This document shows, in pieces, positions 1 to 7,637 of a DNA stretch of 38,151 bases. Position numbers and translations under genes: made by a program. Below the pieces are notes generated by a model, which did not search any database, was not told the DNA's origin, and saw only the letters and a list, made by a program, of their open reading frames with translations. Positions within the stretch are counted from its first letter, which is position 1. Each line of letters starts with the position of its first letter. The DNA comes from Chthoniobacterales bacterium. Lineage in GTDB: Bacteria > Verrucomicrobiota > Verrucomicrobiia > Chthoniobacterales > JACTMZ01. The stretch covers positions 1 to 38,151 of the forward strand of contig VEQL01000025.1 in NCBI GenBank assembly GCA_018883245.1, in the 5' to 3' direction.

Positions 1-1156
1 AGGCCACGCTATAGCCCTGACCGCCGTGCCATGTGGTCTTCCAGCGCCAGGTCGGATTGTGCTGCTCATCGACAAACGGCCCGCGCCAGGTTTCCCCGTC
101 TGCCGACAGCCACGTCGTGGATTGCGGACGATTCGCGGTCAGACTCACTCCCGCGGTCGCCAGCAACTCTCCGTGCGGCGTGATCGAAAGCCCCGCCTCG
201 CGCACATCCCCGCCCTCCCACGCGAGGAGATCCGCAGATTCCCAGGTCTGGCCCTCGTCGCGTGAGCGGATGACCCGCAGCTTGCCGCTGACGTCAAACT
301 CGTGAATCCGGCCTTCACGGAAGCAGCAAAACCATTGATCCTTGAAACGGATCAGGCCGGTAAAACCATTGTGCGGAGCCTGGTCCCAGATTTTCCGCAC
401 CTCGAGCAGTTGCAGCGATCCGTCGGCCGAGCGCGGACTGTTCGAGGCGAAACGGTCGTCGTGGGCGACGCCGATGGAATCCAAGGCGGCCCGACCGTCG
501 TCGGACGGGGTTCCCGCGCGGGAGGCATACTTCATGAACAAGGCGCCGGAATCATCGGCGAACCGGAATCCTGCAGGCGTGGATACGGGAAGGCACATAT
601 CATGCACCGCCTTGGTCTGCGAATCGTAGCGCAGAAATCTGGCGACCGAACCATCCCACGTGAGCACCAGCCTGTCGCCCGCATGCAGCGGCGAAAAATG
701 CCAGTTCACGGCCGGCTCGAGCCCCGTGACGGCAAGCGTGATGTTTCCGCTCAGGCCAGAGTCGGCGGCAGTGTAGTTGATCGTGCCGGCCAGCGCCCGA
801 TCGTCGGCGTCGATGACCCCGAACGTGAAGGCCTCATGCTGCCCGGTGCCGGTGGTCTGCTTGGAAAATGCATTCGCCGGCAGTTCGATGAACACGACCA
901 GCGGTTCTTCGGGTGTGCCAGCCAGCTTGAAATCCTTCCTCCGGGAAACATAGGTGGCCGACCCCGGCCAGGTGGCGGCGGAACTGAAGGCCAGCACCCC
1001 ATCTTCGATCGTCCACTTCAAGCCGGTGTCGGTCGAGGTGGTGGACCAATTATCCATCAGATTCCCCGTCGAAAAATCGTCGAAAACTTCTGCCTGCGCG
1101 AGGCCTCCGATGAGTAACCCGAGTGCCACAATGACTGTCTTGGTTGTTTTTTTCAT
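1..1156 (-). CDS. Secreted sialidase-like (BNR/Asp-box) protein, 3' end outside window
   Basis: The frame is open from the ATG at 1156 to the window edge (385 codons, C-terminus missing). The N-terminus is a signal peptide (MKKTTKTVIVALGLLIGG, cleavage near AQA-EV). Residues about 25-220 look like a beta-sandwich of the LamG/concanavalin type (starting FDDFSTGNLMDNW), and a beta-propeller begins near 240. Two Asp-boxes, SRDEGQTW near residue 295 and SADGETW near 353, are the hallmark of sialidase-type propellers. The protein probably acts outside the cytoplasm on a terminal sugar of a glycan, but Asp-boxes also occur in non-sialidases and the catalytic residues cannot be judged from this part. 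It lies 139 bases downstream of the GH110-like gene on the same strand, so it is probably cotranscribed with it. No clear ribosome binding site was seen. Confidence 0.75.
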   Translation of the reverse strand, partial: MKKTTKTVIVALGLLIGGLAQAEVFDDFSTGNLMDNWSTTSTDTGLKWTIEDGVLAFSSAATWPGSATYVSRRKDFKLAGTPEEPLVVFIELPANAFSKQTTGTGQHEAFTFGVIDADDRALAGTINYTAADSGLSGNITLAVTGLEPAVNWHFSPLHAGDRLVLTWDGSVARFLRYDSQTKAVHDMCLPVSTPAGFRFADDSGALFMKYASRAGTPSDDGRAALDSIGVAHDDRFASNSPRSADGSLQLLEVRKIWDQAPHNGFTGLIRFKDQWFCCFREGRIHEFDVSGKLRVIRSRDEGQTWESADLLAWEGGDVREAGLSITPHGELLATAGVSLTANRPQSTTWLSADGETWRGPFVDEQHNPTWRWKTTWHGGQGYSVA

Positions 1157-1295
1157 GTTGCTAAAAAGGTTGCTTTTGGCGACAGGCCCCTGAAAGAGCC
1201 ATTGAGCCGGACCGGAGGGCGGGAAAAAGGGGGTTGATGTTTTCATCAGTGTGATGGCACAAGGAAGAGGATGGGTAGAATTTTCAGCAATGTGG

Positions 1296-3362
1296 TTATG
1301 GGACGTGGATCTTTCCGTTCCATGGTCCGGCAACATGCAGGCCCTTGAAGAACGGCGGCGCTTCCTCGACACGGTTTCCGGTGAGGGTGACCTCATCGCT
1401 GGCGGAAATAAAGATGCCGTAAAACGGCTCGCGCAGCACGGGTATCAGCTCCCCCGGCACGGGCGGGGCGAATTTTTGCTCGATCACTCCTGGCCGGGTC
1501 AGGTCGAGGAAGCACAGCTTTTCAGGCGTAGCTTGGAAGGGCCGGACGATCACGTTGTCGGCGACGGTCACGCCACGGCTGTTGCCGATGAAGATGGGCA
1601 GGCCCTGGGTGTCGATGATCCGGTTGCCCCGGATCTCGATGTCTTCGTAGAGGATTTGAGGAGTCAGGTGGAGAAAGGCTTCCTGGTGGAACGGCGGCAG
1701 GCAGGGCGACAGCGAGATCGCGCCCCATGCCGCCCAGATCACTCCATCGGCAAAATCAAAGCCGAAGACGCTCGGCCCGCAGTTGGTGAAGGTATTGCCG
1801 AGAATTTTTGTGTGGCTGGGAAGGCCGCCTTCGAGAAATTCCGTCACTCCGGTGGCCAGCGACAGGCCTCCAAAGCTGATGTTTTCGAATCGGCTTCCTT
1901 CGACAATCGAGTCGGGGGCTTTGAGCAAAATGCCGCGGTTGCATCCTTCATGCATGTGAAGATTGGTGATGCGGGTGCCGCGTCCGGTGTATTCTTGGGA
2001 GATGGCCATGTCGAGGACTGCAAGTTCCACCGGGCTGTCGAGGGTGACCGCGCAGAATTCGGGTTTGATCACGTCGCGGATCGGCGTGCCGAACTCTTGT
2101 TTGTAGCGCTCCTGCATCCGCTCGTAGAGTTTGAGCCCTTCGGCTTTGTCAAATGCCTCCCATGCGGTCACCTTAGCCGTGGCCAGCGGCTTCATGTCGG
2201 GAGCCTGGCGGAGGATCAACTCGGTGCCGATGTCATAATCGCGGCCATGGATGCTGGCCAGGACACAGCGGCCATCGGGAAGGACATCCACCACCACGTT
2301 GATGAAGCCGTGGATGTTGATGCCGTCGTCGTGGGTTCGCGCGATCTCACAGTCTGTCAGCATCGGCCCTTTGTGCTGATTGAAGGAATGGAAGCCGTCG
2401 GCCGCGCCGACACCGATGCGGGTGGAACCCGGGCGCGGGATGATTTTCATCCGCGTGTAGGTGTTTCCGCCCGGTGCCCGATCGCCTTTTTCCCAGACAC
2501 AGAAGGAGCCGGATGAAAAGACGGTCAAATCCGTAAAGTGCATGCCGCCACAGTTGAGGATCACCACTCCGCCGCTGTTGTTTTTGTCGTGAACCGAAAG
2601 ACGGTCGCCGATCTCAACAGCACCCGCTGCATTCCCGCGATAGATCCACGCCGCCTTGCCGGGCGGCAGATCGGGGTCATCCATCGCATTGAGCTTCTCG
2701 GGATAAGGCATCACGCCGCCGTCGCGGCGCATGTGCCATTGGCGGCCGACGCCGGCCGATTTGCTGGAAAACCCTTTTTCGACATCGACGATGATCTTGT
2801 CGTTTCCGGCAGAGAATCCATCGGGAATGATCTGCGAGACGACTCCCTGGATGAACGGCGCCCTGATCATGTCCATGGTGAGACCACTCACTGTGATGTT
2901 CCTGCAAGTGTCAAACACCGCGGCCGATGAGGGTTGTTCGCCGGAGGTCCAGATGGTGGCTCCGGTGGCATCGATGCGCATGTTCTCCGCGCCGGTCACC
3001 GTGAGCACGCTGCGGTGTCCGCCTTGCCCCGGCACCATCCACTCGGTGTAATCGCCTGGGGGGATGCGGAAATGTGGCGCCTTCGCCGCGATCGCCGCAT
3101 TGAGGTCCTGCTGCACTTTGCGCGCCGCGTCGGAGGCGGCCTGGCGTTCGGCATCAGTCCAGTTCAAAACCCGCTGGAGATGCGCGTCGCTGTGGTGATC
3201 CGGCACGCTCTCAGCTTGTTCGCCTGCTTTGGGCTGTTCCGGATTGTTGTTGCAACCCGACATGACGGATGCGCCTGCCGCAATGAGAGATAAAATCACG
3301 CACACGCTTCGGCGTCCCGGGCAGCCAGCATCGCGGTTCATCCCGACATTGGTTGTTCTCAT
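1296..3362 (-). CDS. GH110-like right-handed beta-helix lipoprotein
   Basis: 688 residues from the ATG at 3362; MNRDAG at 3341 is an alternative start. A longer reading to 3551 would run into the upstream AraC gene and across the operator, so it is rejected. The N-terminus has a hydrophobic stretch ending VMSGC, a lipobox-like site with Cys37, so it is probably a lipoprotein. The body is a parallel beta-helix with repeated N-x-I/V-T turns (CRNITVSG, SRGVTVADN, DEVTLTGN). The segment LTMDMIRAPFIQG, the motif ADGFHSF near 321 and HDDGINIHG near 344-352 match in order the conserved blocks of GH110 alpha-1,3-galactosidases (TADATHF and DDAINVHG types), including the three aspartates thought to be catalytic. 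Release of alpha-linked galactose is therefore likely, though the true substrate is unknown. It is preceded by operator copy A. Confidence 0.72.
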   Translation of the reverse strand: MRTTNVGMNRDAGCPGRRSVCVILSLIAAGASVMSGCNNNPEQPKAGEQAESVPDHHSDAHLQRVLNWTDAERQAASDAARKVQQDLNAAIAAKAPHFRIPPGDYTEWMVPGQGGHRSVLTVTGAENMRIDATGATIWTSGEQPSSAAVFDTCRNITVSGLTMDMIRAPFIQGVVSQIIPDGFSAGNDKIIVDVEKGFSSKSAGVGRQWHMRRDGGVMPYPEKLNAMDDPDLPPGKAAWIYRGNAAGAVEIGDRLSVHDKNNSGGVVILNCGGMHFTDLTVFSSGSFCVWEKGDRAPGGNTYTRMKIIPRPGSTRIGVGAADGFHSFNQHKGPMLTDCEIARTHDDGINIHGFINVVVDVLPDGRCVLASIHGRDYDIGTELILRQAPDMKPLATAKVTAWEAFDKAEGLKLYERMQERYKQEFGTPIRDVIKPEFCAVTLDSPVELAVLDMAISQEYTGRGTRITNLHMHEGCNRGILLKAPDSIVEGSRFENISFGGLSLATGVTEFLEGGLPSHTKILGNTFTNCGPSVFGFDFADGVIWAAWGAISLSPCLPPFHQEAFLHLTPQILYEDIEIRGNRIIDTQGLPIFIGNSRGVTVADNVIVRPFQATPEKLCFLDLTRPGVIEQKFAPPVPGELIPVLREPFYGIFISASDEVTLTGNRVEEAPPFFKGLHVAGPWNGKIHVP

Positions 3363-3404
3363 TATTTTTATGAACTGTCCGGATACTACGAATGCAAACC
3401 GCCC

Positions 3405-3445
3405 CATTCCTACGGAAGATTTGTGCTGTTCCGGGTCGTTTTGTG
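3405..3445 (-). promoter_or_regulatory. Tandem AraC-type operator, copy A
   Basis: Reading the minus strand, two similar half-sites lie head to tail with 20-base spacing: CACAAAACGACCCGGAACAG (3445-3426), then CACAAA-N4-CC-GTAGGAA (from 3425). The second half-site has the same core as copies at 5051 and 7463. The gene start is at 3362, with a possible -10 region TAGTAT near 3388-3383. AraC/XylS regulators usually bind such tandem repeats next to the -35 region. The regulator gene directly upstream (3455-4354) is the obvious candidate partner; that link is inference. Confidence 0.65.
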
Positions 3446-3454
3446 AGGCGGATC

Positions 3455-4354
3455 TCAGCGTGATGCGCCATCCGGAGCACCGGAGCGACGACAGTTGAGC
3501 TTGCGGTAGGCACCGGGGCTCATGCCATAGCTTTTGCGAAAGACCTTGCACAATCGGCTGGTGTCGCCATAGCCGTGGTCGCAGGCGATTTCCTCCAGGG
3601 TTTTGCCGGTGAGGCGCAGATCCTGCTCGATCCTGTGGATGCGGAACTGGGTGATGAACGCCGCGGGACTGTCGCCGGTCTTATCTTTGAAAATCCGGGT
3701 AAAATGCGAGCGGGTGAGATCGAAGTAAGCGGCCAGTTCCTCGATCGATGGCGGCGCGGCGGGATTTTTGTTCAGAACGGCGAGCACCCGGTTCTGCCAA
3801 ATATGGCTCTCCTTGGGCGAGGCAGCGGGTTCCCTCAGTTCGCGTTCGGCCGCGCACATCCAGTCGAAGATGTGGGCCTCCTCCTCGTAGCTGTCGGCAA
3901 ACACCCCGTTTTGCGTGAGCCGGATCAGATCCGCGCTCTTGGTGATAAGAGGATGCCGCTCGTCGAGCTCGATCACGCCGCAATGCTGCTCGAGAGCCGC
4001 GGCGATGCGGCTGACGGTGTGGGGATGTTGGAACGTTAGGTAGAAAAAGTTCCACCCGGGGGAATCCGGTGGAAGCTTGTAAACATGCGCGGAAGGGATC
4101 ACCGCGAAAAAGGCGCGACCCTTTTCCATGCGGTGCTGCTTATTGGCGCGGGTGAAAAGCCCGCATCCGCTAAACGTGTATTGGAAGAGCAGTTGGGGAT
4201 GCTCCGGAGGCCGGTTGCGCTTCAGGCCGTCCCAATCATAATCCTCGCCCTTCATCAGCCGCCCGGCTCCGAAAAAAAGCCGTGGCTGCCCCCGGTAGGG
4301 GCTGGGCATCCGCCGCTTGACGGATAAGAGCCGGGTCAATTCCTGTTCGAGCAT
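3455..4354 (-). CDS. AraC/XylS-family transcriptional regulator
   Basis: 299 residues. The N-terminal half (about 20-170) resembles the cupin-like sugar-sensing domain of AraC proteins. The C-terminal 100 residues carry two helix-turn-helix units: IEELAAYFDLTRSHFTRIFK, then LEEIACDHGYGDTSRLCKVF, followed by the family signature YGMSPGAYRK. It probably senses a sugar released by the neighbouring glycosidases and activates the genes that carry the tandem repeat found at 3405, 5031 and 7443. It lies 92 bases upstream of the GH110-like gene on the same strand and back to back with the GH78-like gene. No strong ribosome binding site precedes the ATG; the region 4355-4400 contains a short dyad at 4378-4394. 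Confidence 0.92.
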   Translation of the reverse strand: MLEQELTRLLSVKRRMPSPYRGQPRLFFGAGRLMKGEDYDWDGLKRNRPPEHPQLLFQYTFSGCGLFTRANKQHRMEKGRAFFAVIPSAHVYKLPPDSPGWNFFYLTFQHPHTVSRIAAALEQHCGVIELDERHPLITKSADLIRLTQNGVFADSYEEEAHIFDWMCAAERELREPAASPKESHIWQNRVLAVLNKNPAAPPSIEELAAYFDLTRSHFTRIFKDKTGDSPAAFITQFRIHRIEQDLRLTGKTLEEIACDHGYGDTSRLCKVFRKSYGMSPGAYRKLNCRRSGAPDGASR

Positions 4355-4480
4355 GGGAGACGCGCCGATTGTTATTCATCGGAGGAATTCCGATAAGGTC
4401 AAAGAACATTTCCCCTTCTGGCAGGACAATCAAAAACCGGCCGGTGGCATTCGCATCGGAAACCTGGCGATCGTTGCGCC

Positions 4481-4740
4481 TCAGCCGCCGAGCAGGAACA
4501 CATCGATCCCGGGGACGTTCTCCAGCGTGCCGGCCACGACCCAATCATTGGTCACCACCGTCAAATGATCCCGCCGGACCAACAGGCAGGCCAATTCACG
4601 GGTGGTGGTGCCGGTGTCCAGCAATATGGTATCACCGTTCTGTGGACCTTCTTGCGCGCGCAAATGGGTTGTTGAATCCTCATCCGCCTCTCTTCCGCAT
4701 AGAACGTCTCAGCCTTGGTGACAACCATGGCGGATTGCCG
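4481..4740 (-). pseudogene. Relic of a DeoR-family repressor (sensor domain)
   Basis: Two overlapping minus-strand frames together give a broken DeoR C-terminal domain. One frame (about 4740-4630) reads KAETFYAEERRMRIQQPI, resembling the linker entering the DeoR sensor domain. The other (4663-4481) reads NGDTILLDTGTTTRELACL, then LTVVTNDWVVAGTLENV and LLGG, which are the phosphosugar-binding blocks (D-x-GTTT, VTN, GG) of DeoR proteins. The frames switch near 4640, a stop follows LLGG, and a third frame below 4480 (RRNDRQVSDANATGRF) may be the faded continuation. The helix-turn-helix part is absent. The gene is dead; it points to a lost regulator of this locus. Confidence 0.65.
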
Positions 4741-4809
4741 ACATGGTTGCCGGATGGCAAGACGCAATATCCGTGCCGCCTTCGTTTCAAGACCAAAAGG
4801 GCGCGGCAA

Positions 4810-4833
4810 TGAGTAGAGTAGCTACTCTACTCA
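4810..4833. promoter_or_regulatory. Perfect 24-base palindrome, orphan operator or hairpin
   Basis: TGAGTAGAGTAG is followed immediately by its exact reverse complement, with no spacer. On the plus strand it is followed by AACCGG and a run of T, which also gives it the look of an intrinsic terminator. It lies between the DeoR relic and an AraC tail relic, so neither flanking gene is intact. A perfect operator for a dimeric repressor (LacI, GntR or DeoR type) is equally possible. Confidence 0.5.
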
Positions 4834-4850
4834 ACCGGCTTTTTTTGTGG

Positions 4851-4895
4851 CGCTACGGCATGAACCCCGGTGCCTACAGGCGCGCAGCGGCATGA
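4851..4895 (+). pseudogene. C-terminal scrap of a second AraC regulator
   Basis: The plus strand reads RYGMNPGAYRRAAA and a stop. This matches the conserved end of AraC-family proteins and is nearly the same as YGMSPGAYRK in the neighbouring intact regulator, which lies on the other strand. Nothing AraC-like is visible upstream of it, where the 24-base palindrome and T-run lie. It is best explained as the surviving end of a deleted regulator that once pointed towards the GH78-like gene. Confidence 0.6.
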
Positions 4896-4932
4896 ACCGG
4901 AGGCCCGCCGCCCCTTGCCTGCACGGCGGGAA

Positions 4933-5031
4933 ATGACTTCACCGAAGTCCACTCAAACGACATTGTCCCTGGCCGCCGCCCTGCTGTCCAGTTTGAGTGC
5001 GGGGGAGGGGAAGGCCATCCCGGTCCCATGA
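4933..5031 (+). pseudogene. Orphan signal-peptide ORF (32 residues)
   Basis: MTSPKSTQTTLSLAAALLSS, followed by LSAGEGKAIPVP and a stop, has the charge, hydrophobic core and small-residue end of a Sec signal peptide, and ends where a mature protein should begin. GCGGG lies just before the ATG. The stop codon abuts operator copy B. It is probably the 5' scrap of a secreted enzyme whose body was lost; a genuine small exported peptide cannot be excluded. Confidence 0.35.
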
Positions 5032-5071
5032 GGAAAAAAACCGCAGACAGCACAAATCGCCCGTAGGAATG
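5031..5071 (+). promoter_or_regulatory. Tandem AraC-type operator, copy B
   Basis: Half-site 1 at 5031-5050 (AGGAAAAAAACCGCAGACAG) is degenerate. Half-site 2 from 5051 is CACAAA-N4-CC-GTAGGAA, identical to copy A apart from the N positions. A likely -10 region, CGGCTAGCGTT, follows at 5082-5092 and resembles CGGCTAGGATG behind copy C. It precedes the GH78-like gene. Confidence 0.65.
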
Positions 5072-5235
5072 CGGGGCATCTTCGGCTAGCGTTGGCCCCG
5101 GCTTTTGAAGCTATGGAAAAGAGCCGTTCGTTAACAATTCCCCAACAATCCCCGCAGAAAGAATCCTTTTGCTGCCCCGGCGATTCCTGCAATGCAGCCC
5201 CATCTTCCCCTGATGGGTTCAAGCGCCGCGATTTC

Positions 5236-7440
5236 ATGAAGCCTGCTTCAAAAGGGGATGAGCAAACATGGAATGCCCAGTGGGTCAGTGTGTGGGCACT
5301 GGAATTGAAGCGTTCCAACCTGTGGCTTTGCTTCCGCAAGACCGTGGTTTTGGATGCGAAGCCGGCGTCGGCCCGCGTGCGCATCGCGGCGGACTCGAAA
5401 TACTGGCTGTGGATCAACGGGGGACTGGTAGTGCATGAAGGCCAGCTCAAGCGCGGGCCGACTCCGAACGACACGTATTACGACGAGATCGACATTGCGC
5501 GGTATCTGCGGCCCGGCGAAAACACCCTGTGCGTGCTGTTGTGGTATTTCGGGAAGGAGGGATTCTGCCACAAATCCAGCGGAGTGGCGGCGATGGTTTT
5601 CGAGGGGGATCTCGATGGCCGCCCGCTGCTCAGCGACCGCACATGGAAGGTGCGGGTGCATCCGGGGTTCGGGGAGTCCGCCCCGCCGTATCCCAATATC
5701 CGGCTGCCGGAATCCAACATCCATTTTGATGCCCGGCTCGACATGCCCGGCTGGAACGCTTGCGGTTTCGATGATTCGGCATGGGACAATGCCTCCGAGT
5801 TGGGCCGCCCACCGACGCATCCTTGGAACCGGCTTGTCCGTCGCCCGGTGCCGCTCTGGCGCTTTGGCGGCCTGCTGCCTTATTCCAACGAGGCCGATTT
5901 TCCCGAAAAAAACAACTGGCTCGAAAACTCGGTGCTTCGCGCCCGGCTGCCGGGCAACCTTTCGGTTTGCCCCGCCCTGAAAATCGATGCGAAGCCCGGC
6001 CTGAAAATCTCGATCTTCACCGACAATTATCGCGGCGGCAGCGAATACAACGTGCGGGTCGATTACATCACCAAAGAAGGAATTCAGGAATTTGAAAGCC
6101 CCGCCTACCTCACCGGCCACGAGGTGATCTACGACTTTCCTTCGGGGGTCAGGGTGTTGGAGCTGAAATACCGCCACTCGCATTTTGATACGGCGGTCAC
6201 CGGCCGGTTCCAATGTTCGGATGAGTTCCTCAACTCCCTGTGGAGGAAGTCCGCCAACACGATGCTTCTCAACATGCGCGACGGCATCCAGGACCCCGAC
6301 CGCGAGCGCGCCCAATGGTGGGGGGATGTCGTCATCCTCATTGGAATGATCGTGCACTCCTGCGATGAAGCCGGACTTTCCGCCATCCGGAAGGCCGTCC
6401 ATAACCTGGTCGATTGGCAGAAGCCGGACGGCGTGCTCTACTCCCCGGTGCCGGCGGGGAACTGGTTTCTCGAACTGCCCGATCAGATGCGCGCCGCCAT
6501 CGGCAAATACGGGTTCTGGTATTATTTCCGCCATACCGGGGACCGGGAGACCATCGCCCGTGCGTATCCTGCGGTGACGCGCTATCTCGACCTGTGGAAA
6601 ATCGGGACCGACGGATTGGTCATCCGCCGCACCGGGGGATGGGACTGGGGCGACTGGGGGGAAAACAAGGACATGCCGGTGCTGATCAACGCCTGGTTTT
6701 ACATGGCGCTGGAATCGGCAAGAGACATGGCGGCGTTGCTGGGAGACGAGGCTGCGGCACTTGCCCGCCAAACGGAAATGGACGGGCTGAAGGAAAGCTT
6801 TAACCGCATTTTCTGGACAGGCCGCGAATACCGGTCGCCGGGGCATGACGGCGAACCGGACGACCGCGGCCAGGCACTGGCGATCGTCGCAGGACTCGCT
6901 CAAAAAAATTTTTTCCCTGCCCTTGGCGACCTCTTTTTGAGGAGGTTCGAGGCAAGTCCCTACATGGAGAAATACGTGCTGGAGGCGCTGTTTATGATGG
7001 ACCGTCCGGAGCAGGCGCTTGCGCGGATGAAGAGCCGATACCGGCCGATGGTCGAAAGCCCGTTCTGCACGCTGTGGGAATCCTGGTCGTTTGGCGACGC
7101 CAACTCGGCCAAATACGGTGGTGGAACATACAACCACGGCTGGGCGGGAGGCCCCCTCACCCTCATGGCCGAACACATCGCCGGCATCAGCCCGCTCGCT
7201 CCCGGCTTCGAACGCTTCCGCATGGCTCCCCGCATCGGATTGCTGGAACAATTCGACTGCACGGTGCCCGCGCGCGGCGGAGTCCTGGAAATGCGTCAGG
7301 AAAAATTTGCGGAGGGATACCGCCTGACCATCTCCGTTCCGGAAGGCTGCTCCGGCGAACTGCTTTTGGCCTCCCGCCCGCCGGTGGATTTGAAACCTGG
7401 AAAATCGGAATTTCTCATCGCCGGATCCGAGGGAGCGTGA
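5236..7440 (+). CDS. GH78-like alpha-L-rhamnosidase family protein
   Basis: 734 residues from the ATG at 5236. A start at 5113 (MEKSRS) is in frame, and still further upstream the reading would begin at or before the probable transcription start, so the shorter form is preferred. Residues 10-160 form a beta-sandwich typical of the substrate-binding part of bacterial rhamnosidases (FRKTVVLD, YWLWINGGLVVHEGQ, TLCVLLWYFG). A (alpha/alpha)6 barrel follows, with DPDRERAQWWGD, the counterpart of the acidic GH78 motif, and GGTYNHGWAGGP near the end, then a C-terminal beta domain. No signal peptide is visible, so it may act in the cytoplasm on imported oligosaccharides. Substrate could be rhamnose or a related deoxysugar. 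It carries operator copy B and is followed by the transporter gene with its own copy C. Confidence 0.82.
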   Translation: MKPASKGDEQTWNAQWVSVWALELKRSNLWLCFRKTVVLDAKPASARVRIAADSKYWLWINGGLVVHEGQLKRGPTPNDTYYDEIDIARYLRPGENTLCVLLWYFGKEGFCHKSSGVAAMVFEGDLDGRPLLSDRTWKVRVHPGFGESAPPYPNIRLPESNIHFDARLDMPGWNACGFDDSAWDNASELGRPPTHPWNRLVRRPVPLWRFGGLLPYSNEADFPEKNNWLENSVLRARLPGNLSVCPALKIDAKPGLKISIFTDNYRGGSEYNVRVDYITKEGIQEFESPAYLTGHEVIYDFPSGVRVLELKYRHSHFDTAVTGRFQCSDEFLNSLWRKSANTMLLNMRDGIQDPDRERAQWWGDVVILIGMIVHSCDEAGLSAIRKAVHNLVDWQKPDGVLYSPVPAGNWFLELPDQMRAAIGKYGFWYYFRHTGDRETIARAYPAVTRYLDLWKIGTDGLVIRRTGGWDWGDWGENKDMPVLINAWFYMALESARDMAALLGDEAAALARQTEMDGLKESFNRIFWTGREYRSPGHDGEPDDRGQALAIVAGLAQKNFFPALGDLFLRRFEASPYMEKYVLEALFMMDRPEQALARMKSRYRPMVESPFCTLWESWSFGDANSAKYGGGTYNHGWAGGPLTLMAEHIAGISPLAPGFERFRMAPRIGLLEQFDCTVPARGGVLEMRQEKFAEGYRLTISVPEGCSGELLLASRPPVDLKPGKSEFLIAGSEGA

Positions 7441-7442
7441 AA

Positions 7443-7482
7443 CAAAAAACAACCGTGAATAGCACAAAACACCGGTAGGAAG
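7443..7482 (+). promoter_or_regulatory. Tandem AraC-type operator, copy C
   Basis: It begins two bases after the GH78-like stop codon. Half-site 1 is CAAAAAACAACCGTGAATAG (7443-7462) and half-site 2 is CACAAAACACCGGTAGGAAG (7463-7482), so the tandem character is clearest here. A candidate -10, CGGCTAGGATG, lies near 7494. The transporter start is 155 bases further on; the leader resembles that of copy B (TGGAAGCCATCGATGAAGCCG-like), suggesting that the two promoter regions arose by duplication. Confidence 0.65.
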
Positions 7483-7637
7483 AAGCGCCTCCTGCGGCTA
7501 GGATGCTTTCTTGATTGGAAGCCATCGATGAAGCCGAACCTCCCCGACAATCCGCCTGTTGCGACTCCTCTCACGGCAAAATTTCCGATCCGCCCGGTGA
7601 TGCGGTGAAGAGCTGATAGATAAACGGCATTTGAACC

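Noticed and set aside
302-1117. A 271-codon plus-strand frame at the left edge
   Set aside because: The minus strand here carries a signal peptide and two Asp-boxes; the plus frame has neither.
1251-2516. A 421-codon plus-strand frame opposite the beta-helix gene
   Set aside because: No signal or domain; composition is that of an antisense reading of the GH110-like gene.
4378-4394. Short dyad ATCGGA-GGAAT-TCCGAT upstream of the first AraC gene
   Set aside because: Six-base arms are common by chance, and no second copy was seen; too weak to call an operator.
5248-7467. A 739-codon open frame on the minus strand opposite the GH78-like gene
   Set aside because: Rich in Arg, His and Gly with no family motifs; it is the shadow of a high-GC gene whose plus-strand product has clear GH78-type domains.
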